Translations under genes and position numbers: made by a program
DNA from: Arthrobacter sp.
Lineage (GTDB): Bacteria > Actinomycetota > Actinomycetes > Actinomycetales > Micrococcaceae
Assembly (NCBI RefSeq): GCF_031179985.1
Contig: NZ_JAPSHJ010000010.1
Coordinates: 57,139 to 112,933 of the forward strand
Length of the DNA stretch: 55,795 nucleotides
Reading direction: 5' to 3'
Notes under the pieces: generated by a model
Seen by the model: the letters and a program-made list of their open reading frames with translations, nothing else
Databases searched by the model: none
Told to the model about the DNA's origin: nothing
Shown here: piece by piece, positions 33,400-42,064 of the stretch
Position numbering within the stretch: position 1 is the first letter of the stretch
Layout: each line of letters starts with the position of its first letter

Positions 33400-35133
33400 A
33401 TGCTCCTCACTCTCGTACGGCGCTATTCCAAGCCGTATTTGCCATACATCATTGCCGTCATCGCGTTTCAACTGGCATCAACCATCGCCGCCCTGTACCT
33501 CCCCAGCCTCAACGCACAGATCATTGATGAAGGCGTGGCACGCGGGGATACGGACTACATCTGGCGTACCGGCGCCTTGATGCTGGGCGTCGCGTTGGTA
33601 CAGGTTGCTACTGCAATAGCGGGGGTGTACTACGGCTCCAAGGCGGCCATGGCAATCGGCCGCGACCTTCGGCGTGGGGTTTTCCGGAAAGTCAGCAGTT
33701 TCTCGGCAAAGGACGTCAACGTTTTCGGTGCGCCTACGCTGATCACCCGTGGCACCAATGATGTCCAACAGGTGCAGATGCTGGTCCTGATGGGTCTGAA
33801 CTTTATGGTGGCCACGCCCATCATGTGCATCGGCGGCATCATCATGGCACTCCGCGAAGACCTCAACCTGTCCTGGCTTGTCTGGGTTTCAGTTCCTGTC
33901 TTGATTCTGGTGGTGGGCTACCTCGTGGTTCGCCTGATGCCGCTCTTCCGCTCCATGCAGACGAAGATCGACCGCATCAATGGAGTCCTCCGCGAGCAGA
34001 TCATCGGCATCAGAGTGGTCCGCGCCTTCGTCCGGGAACCGCATGAGGCAGAGCGCTTTGGAGACGCCAACAAGGAACTCACCGATGTTTCCTTGAAGAT
34101 CGGTGCCCTCTTCGTCCTGATGTTCCCGGCCATCGGCATGATCCTGCATATCTCCACTGCCGCTGTCCTCTGGTTCGGCGGCCAGCGGGTGGAGGCAGGC
34201 GAAATGCAGGTAGGTGCACTGACAGCCTTCCTCCAATATCTCCTACAGATCCTGATTGCTGTGATGATGGGTACCTTCATGGCCATGATGATTCCGCGCG
34301 CCTCAGTCTGCGCTGACCGCATCGGCGAGGTGCTCGACGTCGAGCCGTCCATCCATGAGCCCCTTAGCCCTGTGGCGCCAACCCACAAATCCGGCCGCGT
34401 CGAATTCCGCGACGTTTCCTTCGCCTATCCCGGGGCCGAGGAACCAGTCCTCAGCAACATCAGCTTCACGGCTGAGCCAGGGAAAACGCTGGCCATCATC
34501 GGTTCAACCGGTGCGGGCAAGACCAGCTTGTTGTCCTTGCTGCCCAGGCTTTACGACGTCGGGTCCGGTGAAGTGCTGCTCGACGGCGTGCCTGTCACCA
34601 ACCTGCACCGCTCCGAAATTACGGACAGGGTAGCCATGGTGCCGCAGCGTCCCTACCTGTTCTCCGGCACCATCGAGCACAACCTGCGATTCGGCAAGAC
34701 CGAGGCCACCGATGAGGAACTATGGGACGCCCTGACGGTAGCCCAGGCGGCGGACTTCGTGAGGGACAAGAAGAAAGGTCTTGGCGCCAGGATAGCCCAA
34801 GGCGGCACCAACGTCTCCGGTGGCCAACGGCAAAGGTTGTGCATCGCCAGGGCACTGGTGACGGAACCCAAGGTCTTCCTCTTTGACGATTCATTCTCGG
34901 CGCTTGACGTAGCAACGGACGCCCGACTGCGCCGGGCCCTGAAAGCGAAAACGGCCGATGCCACAGTCATCATTGTTGGCCAGCGCGTGTCCACCATCGC
35001 CGATGCCGATGAGATTCTGGTGCTGGACAGGGGCCGCATCGTGGACCGTGGCACCCACGATGAACTGCTCGAAAACTCCACCACCTACCAGGAAATTGTT
35101 GAGTCCCAGCTGAGCGCGGAGGAAGTGGCATGA
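33400..35133 (+). CDS. Heterodimeric ABC exporter, half with degenerate site
   Basis: A half-transporter of 577 residues: six transmembrane helices, then one nucleotide-binding domain. Walker A is GSTGAGKTS, the signature NVSGGQRQRLCIARAL and Walker B VFLFDDSFSALD, where Asp replaces the usual catalytic Glu. In known heterodimeric exporters (TM287/288, LmrCD) one half has this change. ATG 33400 has AAGGA 9 nt upstream; GTG 33394 is too close to it. It overlaps the next gene (ATGA). It is probably a multidrug or lipid exporter half. Confidence 0.92.
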   Translation: MLLTLVRRYSKPYLPYIIAVIAFQLASTIAALYLPSLNAQIIDEGVARGDTDYIWRTGALMLGVALVQVATAIAGVYYGSKAAMAIGRDLRRGVFRKVSSFSAKDVNVFGAPTLITRGTNDVQQVQMLVLMGLNFMVATPIMCIGGIIMALREDLNLSWLVWVSVPVLILVVGYLVVRLMPLFRSMQTKIDRINGVLREQIIGIRVVRAFVREPHEAERFGDANKELTDVSLKIGALFVLMFPAIGMILHISTAAVLWFGGQRVEAGEMQVGALTAFLQYLLQILIAVMMGTFMAMMIPRASVCADRIGEVLDVEPSIHEPLSPVAPTHKSGRVEFRDVSFAYPGAEEPVLSNISFTAEPGKTLAIIGSTGAGKTSLLSLLPRLYDVGSGEVLLDGVPVTNLHRSEITDRVAMVPQRPYLFSGTIEHNLRFGKTEATDEELWDALTVAQAADFVRDKKKGLGARIAQGGTNVSGGQRQRLCIARALVTEPKVFLFDDSFSALDVATDARLRRALKAKTADATVIIVGQRVSTIADADEILVLDRGRIVDRGTHDELLENSTTYQEIVESQLSAEEVA

Positions 35134-37205
35134 GCACCAACGAGAAACTGTCCACCCGCCATGGCGAGGAAGATCCGGCCCTGCCGGCGGATGCACCAGT
35201 AATGGATGCGTTGGAAGACGACGATGACTTTGTCGAGGAAGAGTTTGTACCAGGCGAGGCCGACGGCGGCATGTTCGGATCCGTTCCGGCCAAGAAGCCT
35301 GAACATTTCTGGCCCTCGGCGAAGAGGCTGATGGGCCTGTTGAAGCCCGAGGCTGCCGGAATTTACCTGGTCTTGGCCATGGTGACCGTAGCTGTGGTCC
35401 TGAATGTGGTTGCCCCGAAGATCCTCGGCCAGGCCATGGACGTGATCTTCAGCGGTGTGGTCGGAAAAGAACTTCCTTCCGGCGTCAGTAAGGACCAGTT
35501 CGTCGAAGGATTGCGGAGCCAGGGCCAGGACAACTTCGCCGACATGGTCAGCAGGATGGAACTCGTACCCGGAGTGGGCATCGATTTCCAGAAACTCGCT
35601 TTCCTGATCAGCCTCGTCCTGGTGATGTACTTTGTGGCCAATGTGTTCCTCTGGCTGCAGGGGTATGTCCTGAACGTCCTGGTCATGAGGGTCGTCCGGA
35701 AGCTTCGAGACGATACGGAGAAGAAACTGAACAAGCTCCCGCTGAACTACTTCGACACCCGGCAGCGCGGAGACCTCCTTTCAAGGGTGACCAACGACGT
35801 CGACAACATCCAGCAGGCACTTCAGCAGGCGTTTGCCCAGCTGATCAGCTCACTCCTGACCGTTATCGGCATCGTAATCATGATGTTCATTGTGTCGTGG
35901 CAGCTTGCCCTGATTGCCCTGGTGGCTTTGCCCCTGTCAGGCGTGGCTGCGGGAATCATCGGCAGCCGCAGCCAGAAGCTCTTCGCTGCGCAGTGGAAAA
36001 ACACCGGCCAGCTCAATGGCCAGATCGAGGAGTCTTTCTCCGGTCACGACCTCGTGCGGGTCTTCGGCCGTGACGCTGACATGCTGGACCGCTTCGATGA
36101 GCGGAACGAGGCTCTTTACAAGGCAAGCTTCGGGGCGCAGTTCGTCTCCGGAATCATCTTTCCGGTGATGCAGTTCATCTCCTACCTGAGCTACGTCGGC
36201 ATTGCGGTTGTCGGCGGCCTTCGCGTGGCTTCGGGAGGAATGACTCTGGGCGATGCCACGGCATTCATCCAGTACTCGCGAGAATTCACGCAGCCGCTGG
36301 GGCAGATGGCGGGCATGGCCAACATGCTGCAGTCCGGCGTCGCCTCTGCCGAGCGGGTCTTTGAGCTGCTCGACGCCGAGGAACAGGATGCCGAGACAGC
36401 TACGGAGCACCTGCCGGCGAAGACAGACGGTCACGTCGAGTTCCGCAACGTCACCTTCAGCTACACTCCGGACAAGCAGCTCATCGAGGATCTGTCCTTC
36501 AACGCAGAGCCGGGCCACACAGTGGCGATCGTGGGGCCCACCGGTGCCGGCAAGACGACCCTCGTGAACCTTGTGATGCGCTTCTACGAACTGAACAGCG
36601 GCAGTATTTCCCTGGACGGCGTGGACATCACGCATTTGAGTCGGTCCGAGCTGAGGTCCAAGGTGGGCATGGTTCTCCAGGACGCCTGGCTGTTCGGGGG
36701 AAGCATCTACGACAACATCAAGTACGGGAACCTGGACGCCACAGATGACCAGGTGATGGAAGCAGCCAAGGCAACTTTCGTTGACCGGTTCGTCAGGGCG
36801 CTGCCCGAGGGATACGACACCGTCATCGACGAGGAGGGCAACAACGTCAGTGCCGGTGAGAAGCAGCTCATCACCATCGCAAGAGCCTTTGTTGCCAATC
36901 CGTCGCTGCTCATCCTGGACGAGGCAACGAGCTCGGTGGATACCCGCACCGAGGTCCTGGTGCAAAAGGCGATGGCAGCTCTCCGGACTGACCGTACGAG
37001 CTTTGTTATCGCGCACCGCCTGTCAACCATCCGCGACGCCGACACCATCCTGGTGATGGAAGCCGGCCGGATTGTGGAGCAGGGCAACCACCAGACGCTG
37101 CTGGAGCTCAAGGGCGCCTATTACCGCCTGTACATGTCGCAGTTTGCTGGTGAGGATGCCGAAGAATCGGCCTTCACCGCTGAGTCGGCAGCGGTGCGCA
37201 GCTGA
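35130..37205 (+). CDS. Heterodimeric ABC exporter, half with catalytic Glu
   Basis: The partner half (691 residues) has an acidic N-terminal extension (DALEDDDDFVEEEFVPGEAD), six helices, then an ATPase domain. Walker A is GPTGAGKTT and Walker B LLILDEATSSVD with the catalytic Glu. The signature is NVSAGEKQLITIARAF, slightly unusual (SAGEK). The extra segment between helices 1 and 2 (about residues 110-150) is typical of this half in Actinobacteria. Overlap with the upstream gene implies coupled translation and a fixed heterodimer. Confidence 0.92.
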   Translation: MSTNEKLSTRHGEEDPALPADAPVMDALEDDDDFVEEEFVPGEADGGMFGSVPAKKPEHFWPSAKRLMGLLKPEAAGIYLVLAMVTVAVVLNVVAPKILGQAMDVIFSGVVGKELPSGVSKDQFVEGLRSQGQDNFADMVSRMELVPGVGIDFQKLAFLISLVLVMYFVANVFLWLQGYVLNVLVMRVVRKLRDDTEKKLNKLPLNYFDTRQRGDLLSRVTNDVDNIQQALQQAFAQLISSLLTVIGIVIMMFIVSWQLALIALVALPLSGVAAGIIGSRSQKLFAAQWKNTGQLNGQIEESFSGHDLVRVFGRDADMLDRFDERNEALYKASFGAQFVSGIIFPVMQFISYLSYVGIAVVGGLRVASGGMTLGDATAFIQYSREFTQPLGQMAGMANMLQSGVASAERVFELLDAEEQDAETATEHLPAKTDGHVEFRNVTFSYTPDKQLIEDLSFNAEPGHTVAIVGPTGAGKTTLVNLVMRFYELNSGSISLDGVDITHLSRSELRSKVGMVLQDAWLFGGSIYDNIKYGNLDATDDQVMEAAKATFVDRFVRALPEGYDTVIDEEGNNVSAGEKQLITIARAFVANPSLLILDEATSSVDTRTEVLVQKAMAALRTDRTSFVIAHRLSTIRDADTILVMEAGRIVEQGNHQTLLELKGAYYRLYMSQFAGEDAEESAFTAESAAVRS

Positions 37206-37243
37206 CCGCCGCGGAAGCCCGTCGCCTCGAGGTACTTGTACCC

Positions 37244-37660
37244 ATGAGATGGGGGGACATGGACGCGTATGGCCACATCAACAACGTGCAGGTGGTGCGC
37301 ATGCTGGAGGAGGCACGGATCGCGGCCTTCGGGCCGCCCCGTGGAGCCGGCCTGCCCGGAATCGAACCCCAGGTTGCCCTCTTCAACGACGTTGAGGAGG
37401 GAACCCTGGCCTTGGTGGTGGAGCATCGGATCCGCTACCTGCGTACCCTCGAATACCGGAATGTGCCCGCGGTGGTTCAAGTCTGGATCGGTGCCGTCAA
37501 AGGCGCCAGTTTCGATATCCACTACCTTGTGCAAGATCCCGTCACTCGCGAGGATTGTGTCAAGGCCACCACCCACCTGGCCTTTGTGGATGAGGCTAGT
37601 GGCCGGGTGTTGAGGCTTACTCCCGATCAAAAGCAAAGGCTTGCTCCATTCGTCCATTAG
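37244..37660 (+). CDS. Acyl-CoA thioesterase (hotdog, 4HBT type)
   Basis: A 138-residue hotdog protein with the 4-hydroxybenzoyl-CoA thioesterase pattern MRWGDMDAYGHINNVQVVRM, where the Asp and His-x-Asn residues line the active site, and HRIRYLRTLEYRNVPAVVQV after the central helix. The coding frame continues upstream (TAAEARRLEVLVP) to a CTG at 37202 that overlaps the exporter stop. The true start may be that CTG, because the first beta strand would otherwise be cut. It probably hydrolyses an acyl-CoA ester; the substrate is unknown. Confidence 0.82.
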   Translation: MRWGDMDAYGHINNVQVVRMLEEARIAAFGPPRGAGLPGIEPQVALFNDVEEGTLALVVEHRIRYLRTLEYRNVPAVVQVWIGAVKGASFDIHYLVQDPVTREDCVKATTHLAFVDEASGRVLRLTPDQKQRLAPFVH

Positions 37661-37698
37661 CTTTAACGTCCCATTCAGAACCTGAAGAGGAGCCGAAG

Positions 37699-37962
37699 AT
37701 GGCAAGCAAGAGACGGGCTGACATGAAATCGTCCAACCGGATGAAGTGGAAGGACATGCCGCCCCAGGCGCGCTTTGGGACGGTGGTGGTGGGAGTCATC
37801 CAGCTCACTCTGCTCCTTGCCGCACAGCGTGACATCTCCCGGCGTCCAGCTGAGCAGATCAGGGGCAGCAAGACGATGTGGAGGCTTGCCACGTTAATCA
37901 ATTTCATCGGCCCGGGAAGCTATTTTGCCTTCGGCCGGAAGAAGTTACCGACAGTAAAGTAG
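37699..37962 (+). CDS. Small PLDc_N-like membrane protein
   Basis: An 87-residue protein with two hydrophobic segments (FGTVVVGVIQLTLLLAA and ATLINFIGPGSYFAFGRKK) and very basic ends. The spacing and the INFIGPGSYFAFGRK ending resemble the PLDc_N (phospholipase D nuclease N-terminal-like) small membrane proteins of Actinobacteria. A GAGGAG site precedes the ATG. No function is assigned. Confidence 0.65.
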   Translation: MASKRRADMKSSNRMKWKDMPPQARFGTVVVGVIQLTLLLAAQRDISRRPAEQIRGSKTMWRLATLINFIGPGSYFAFGRKKLPTVK

Positions 37963-38069
37963 TCAACTGGCGGGCAAGTGAAGCCGTGTCGTCTCCGACT
38001 CGCCGCTGCGGCTTCTGAAATAAAGAATTTATGGTGCTGACACCCAGCTTAAGGCTGTAAATTTGTCGA

Positions 38070-40298
38070 ATGACCCCTGCCCTAAAGACTTCCATGCCCC
38101 GTGCCCTCGGTATCTCCAAGGAGATCGAAGATGCCGCCTGGTTCGTTCTTGGGGCAGGCCTGCAGGGGAGACCTTCGGCCTTGGACGGCCTCACGCTGAC
38201 CTGGACAGCTGACGCTGCCTCTGAGCTCCTGGCACGCCTGGAACGCGGCGTTTCAGACTCCAAGGCACCCATGATGACCAACCTTCGGGAGAACCTGCAG
38301 GACGCTTCCCGAAACGCCAAGCAGTTGGCCGTGGAATTGCTGTTCCTCCAGTCCCTGCCCCTGGCACACGAGGTCAAGTCGCTCAAGGTCAAGCGCGCAC
38401 GGGTTGCCGAAGCAGCTTCCTGGCTGGAGCCGCCGCTGGAGTTGCCCATCGAGCTGTACCAGGGCATGACGGACCATGGCGTCATTCGGGACCGTACGGC
38501 CGAATTCAACTGGACAATCTGGGACCACCTGAAGTGGCTCTGCCGCTTTGTGCAGCACGTGGACCAGCAGCCAACAGCTGTTATCGCCGACGCGCTCCAG
38601 GACCCCCTGTCCTTCCACCAGCTTGCGGTCGGAACGCCTGAGGATCAGCCGGCTATCCGTAGAAGCATCGAATACCTCGCCTGGCCCAGCTACTTCGAAC
38701 CCGTTGTGGCTGATGTTGAGCGCCAGGAAATCAGGGACGCCTTCGCGTCTCTCGTAGGCGGGGCCAAAGGTGACAGCGATGAGGAAATCACCGCCGACAT
38801 TCACAGGATCCGCCTGCATTTGGACGATCAGGCCGGGCAGCGCATCGACTGGTACTCCCGGCAGCTCGTGAGTCAGTGGCGAAAAGTCGGAGACCCTGGG
38901 CGCCGGGCCTGGCTTCTGCGCACCCACCACGACAACAGCGAGCTCCTCAGCTCCTGGCAGGGCGATGAGAAAGTGACTCTCGACGTCGAACACCTCCGCC
39001 TGCTTGACGCCGGCGTTACGGCAGGGCTGGTTCAGCATGCTGTGGATGAGGACTACAAGCACCTTGGCTACGTGGAACGCGAAGATACCAAGACTGCGGT
39101 CTTTGGTTTCCTGAGCGTCATGAAGCCCGGCGACCTTGCCCTCTACCAAAGTTCCGGTAGTGTCCGGATAGGCGTGGTGCTCGGCGAACCGGAACAGGAC
39201 GACGACAACCGGCGGATGCACCGGAAGGTGCGTTGGTTCGACGAAACGCACACCATGACCGGTCTTCCCCGCCATGTCCAGCGGCAGCTCGCTGCTTCAG
39301 GAATCATCGTGGACGTGACCCGGGTGATCCAGGCCCTGCAGGCGCTGTTGCCGGCCGAGGCGGAAGCCGGGGACGACGACGCCGCACCGGCCGCCGTCGT
39401 CGATCCCGTTCCGGAGGGATTCCGTCCGCTGACGCCGGAATTCGCCGCGTCGCTGCATATGGACCTGGAACCGCTGCAGGAGATCGCTGAACTTCTCGAG
39501 GAAAACCGGCAGTTGGTCCTTTACGGCCCGCCCGGGACGGGTAAGACCTACCTGGCCAAGCACCTCGCCGCGGAGCTGGCCGGGGACACCACCGACGAGC
39601 GTGTGAAGCTTGTGCAGTTCCACCCCTCCTACGCCTACGAGGACTTCTTTGAGGGTTTCCGACCGGACAAAACCGACGAGGGGCAGGTGTCCTTCAAGCT
39701 GGTGGCCGGGCCCTTGCGGCGGCTGGCCGAGGAGGCTGCCAAGCCAGGCAACGAGACCAAGCCGTACTTCCTGATCATCGACGAAATGAACCGCGCAAAC
39801 CTGGCCAAGGTTTTCGGCGAGCTGTACTTCCTCCTGGAGTACCGTGACGACCGCATCTACCTGCAGTACAGCCCCAACGAGCCCTTCACTTTGCCGGACA
39901 ACCTCTACATCATCGGCACCATGAACACCGCTGACCGCTCGATCGCGATGATGGACGCCGCCATCCGCCGTCGTTTCTCTTTTATTGAACTGCACCCGAC
40001 AACTGAGCCGGTGAAGGGCACGCTGCTGCGCTTCCTGCAGTCCCGCAAGCTGGATACCACTCCGGCCCTGCTTCTGGACGCGCTCAACGAGGCCATCGAC
40101 GAGTGGGACCGTGACCTGATGATTGGGCCCTCGTACTTTATGAAGAAGGCTGCCCAGACGCCTTCGGGGCTTCGCCGGATCTGGAAATACGAGCTGATGC
40201 CGCTCCTGGAGGAGCACTATCACGGCCAGCTGAACCGGGCTCAACTGGAAGAGCGCTTCGGCCTGGACCAGCTCCTGGGGCGTCTTGCAGACCGCTGA
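38070..40298 (+). CDS. mcrB: McrB-like AAA+ GTPase/ATPase of a modification-dependent restriction system
   Basis: The 742-residue motor subunit. The C-terminal AAA+ module has Walker A GPPGTGKT (about residue 487), FHPSYAYEDFFEGFRP (McrB signature), Walker B FLIIDEMNRANLAKVFGE and sensor GTMNTADRSIAMMDAAIRR. Residues about 335-370 (AVFGFLSVMKPGDLALY, VRIGVVLGEP) look like a PUA/EVE-type modified-base reader domain; that part is inferred. Its N-terminal 300 residues match nothing I recognise. No good Shine-Dalgarno precedes ATG 38070. mcrC follows, overlapping by 14 bp. Confidence 0.88.
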   Translation: MTPALKTSMPRALGISKEIEDAAWFVLGAGLQGRPSALDGLTLTWTADAASELLARLERGVSDSKAPMMTNLRENLQDASRNAKQLAVELLFLQSLPLAHEVKSLKVKRARVAEAASWLEPPLELPIELYQGMTDHGVIRDRTAEFNWTIWDHLKWLCRFVQHVDQQPTAVIADALQDPLSFHQLAVGTPEDQPAIRRSIEYLAWPSYFEPVVADVERQEIRDAFASLVGGAKGDSDEEITADIHRIRLHLDDQAGQRIDWYSRQLVSQWRKVGDPGRRAWLLRTHHDNSELLSSWQGDEKVTLDVEHLRLLDAGVTAGLVQHAVDEDYKHLGYVEREDTKTAVFGFLSVMKPGDLALYQSSGSVRIGVVLGEPEQDDDNRRMHRKVRWFDETHTMTGLPRHVQRQLAASGIIVDVTRVIQALQALLPAEAEAGDDDAAPAAVVDPVPEGFRPLTPEFAASLHMDLEPLQEIAELLEENRQLVLYGPPGTGKTYLAKHLAAELAGDTTDERVKLVQFHPSYAYEDFFEGFRPDKTDEGQVSFKLVAGPLRRLAEEAAKPGNETKPYFLIIDEMNRANLAKVFGELYFLLEYRDDRIYLQYSPNEPFTLPDNLYIIGTMNTADRSIAMMDAAIRRRFSFIELHPTTEPVKGTLLRFLQSRKLDTTPALLLDALNEAIDEWDRDLMIGPSYFMKKAAQTPSGLRRIWKYELMPLLEEHYHGQLNRAQLEERFGLDQLLGRLADR

Positions 40299-41562
40299 GC
40301 GCACGTTGGAGACTGCCAAGCCGACCACGCAAACTCAGCAGACCGGAAGGGGCATCCAAAAACCGCGGCACATAATCCTGGATGAGCTGTCCGGCGGCGT
40401 CGTCGACAAGCTCGACCCCGCCAGCGCTGCGTTCATCAACTCCAGCGGTTTGGCCAAGGCGTCGCCCATGGGCCTTGGCCTGTATCGGATCGAACCGGTG
40501 GGAATGGTGGGGTCGGTCCGGACCGGCACGGTTCAGTTGGATGTAAGGCCTAAAGACCGGCTGGGTTTGAGCCGGCTCCTTTTCCTGCTGAGCTACGCGG
40601 GCAATCAGGGCTTCCGTGACGATGCCGTAAACGCAGTCGAGGACTCGGAACTCTGGAGCGCTCTGGCCGAATCCCTCGCCCAACTGGCGGAGCGCGCACT
40701 GACCCGCGGCCTGCTGCAGGGTTATCTGAACGTGGACGAATCCCTGCGCACAGTGAAGGGACGGATCCGGATTTCGGACCAGATCTCGCGCCGCCCGGGG
40801 ATGTTGGTGCCGCTTGAAGTCTCCTACGACGAATTCACTGAGGACATCCCGGAAAACCGGATCCTCCGGGCTGCCCTGGACCGCATGTCCAAAGTCCCCG
40901 GGGTGCGTTCGGACGTGTTGAGCAGGCTGCGCCAGCTCAAAGGAAAGCTCGACGCCGTTACCCGGCTTCAGTCTGGCGCTCCGCTGCCGCGCTGGCGGGC
41001 AAGCCGGATGAACATGCGGTATCACGCTGTACTCCGCTTGTCTGAAGTCATTCTCAGGAATGCTTCGGCCGAAGCCGGAGAGGGAGACCAGCATACTGCC
41101 GCTTTTGTGGTGGACATGTCGCGGGTTTTCGCCGACTTTGTGGGGACCGCCCTTCGGCAAGCCATGGCTGCCTACCCTGGGGAAACCAGGCTGCGGTACG
41201 ATGCCATGCTCAACGAGGCAGTCAGGGACTCTGACCGGCTCACGGTCACTCCCGACGCCGTCCACTTACTGGGCGGCCGGCCGGTGGCGGTCTACGATGC
41301 AAAGTACCGCGCGGCGTCGGACATTGGGGCGTCAGTATCAGCGGACCACTTCCAGATGCTGGCCTACTGCACAGCACTGCAGGTGCCCACGGCCTGGCTC
41401 GTCTACGCGGGCCAAGGCGAAATTAAGCTGCGCCGGATCCTGAACACCGATATTGACGTCGTGGAGTATCCCATTGACCTGTCCTTGCCCGCGCCTAAGA
41501 TTCTGGCTTCCATTGCGGACCTTGCCCGGGAATCGTGGGGCGATGTGGTGCGGCAGTCATAG
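40285..41562 (+). CDS. mcrC: McrC-like nuclease subunit
   Basis: The 425-residue partner of the McrB protein. McrC-family features are the N-terminal domain (SAAFINSSGLAKASPMGLGL, TVQLDVRPKDRLGLSRLLFL), the central LNVDESLRTVKGRIRISDQI and the PD-(D/E)XK core RPVAVYDAKYRAAS (about residue 331). The TTG start overlaps the mcrB end; a second TTG at 40306 is possible. Together with McrB it should cut DNA carrying modified bases from outside. Confidence 0.88.
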   Translation: MQTAERTLETAKPTTQTQQTGRGIQKPRHIILDELSGGVVDKLDPASAAFINSSGLAKASPMGLGLYRIEPVGMVGSVRTGTVQLDVRPKDRLGLSRLLFLLSYAGNQGFRDDAVNAVEDSELWSALAESLAQLAERALTRGLLQGYLNVDESLRTVKGRIRISDQISRRPGMLVPLEVSYDEFTEDIPENRILRAALDRMSKVPGVRSDVLSRLRQLKGKLDAVTRLQSGAPLPRWRASRMNMRYHAVLRLSEVILRNASAEAGEGDQHTAAFVVDMSRVFADFVGTALRQAMAAYPGETRLRYDAMLNEAVRDSDRLTVTPDAVHLLGGRPVAVYDAKYRAASDIGASVSADHFQMLAYCTALQVPTAWLVYAGQGEIKLRRILNTDIDVVEYPIDLSLPAPKILASIADLARESWGDVVRQS

Positions 41563-41565
41563 CGC

Positions 41566-41625
41566 GCTTGAGCTCAGCCGACGGTTGGGGTCAGCCCGCT
41601 TGAGGTCAGTCGACGGTTGGGGTCA
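41566..41625 (+). repeat. Tandem direct repeat after mcrC
   Basis: Two copies of a 28-bp unit (41566-41593 and 41598-41625) differ at two positions and repeat with a 32-bp period. The unit contains GCTTGAG-TCAG-CGACGG and TTGGGGTCA. ACCTTATTTTTG follows. It lies between convergent mcrC and the small gene at 41623, so it may act in termination. Confidence 0.75.
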
Positions 41626-41919
41626 CCTTATTTTTGAGGCAATTTTTCGGGCTGCTTGGCTCCGGCTGCGGAGGGACATGAGGTGCTGCAGTAGCGCGCG
41701 CTCTGGATTTCCGGCGTTAAGGCTCAGACACAGCCTGAGCCTCTCCCGGATTTCGGAACCCTCCGGCTCAGTCTCGCCGAGGATCGACTCGATGATGTCC
41801 GACGCCTGATGGCGAAGGGTTTCAACATCAACGAATTTGTCCGCTGCTCGGGGGTTGGGGTTACCGGTGCCGGATCCGCTCTTAGGCGTTACTGCTTTGG
41901 TCATCCGTTTTCGAGGCAT
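41623..41919 (-). CDS. Small basic protein downstream of the sensor kinase
   Basis: A 98-residue protein with a basic N-terminus (MPRKRMTKAVTPK), a Gly/Pro/Asn-rich stretch and a helical second half (VDVETLRHQASDIIESILGE, then NPERALLQHLMSLRSRSQA). It lies 145 bp downstream of the histidine kinase on the same strand. ATG 41919 has AGGAGAG 8 nt upstream. I do not recognise a family. It may be part of the two-component unit. Confidence 0.6.
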   Translation of the reverse strand: MPRKRMTKAVTPKSGSGTGNPNPRAADKFVDVETLRHQASDIIESILGETEPEGSEIRERLRLCLSLNAGNPERALLQHLMSLRSRSQAARKIASKIR

Positions 41920-42064
41920 CGCATACTCTCCTAGGTCAGTTCTACCTTTGGGGAGACCACCTGCCGGTTGAATAAATGGTACCGGCAGGAGTGCGTTCTG
42001 TCTCCTGTGAGCTTGCCTGGAAACTTGCTCTGAGGAGGTTTGCACGGGCGGTCTAAACAGGGGC

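Noticed and set aside
41566..41625. CRISPR array
   Set aside because: There are only two units with 4 bp between them and no cas genes, so it is a short tandem repeat.
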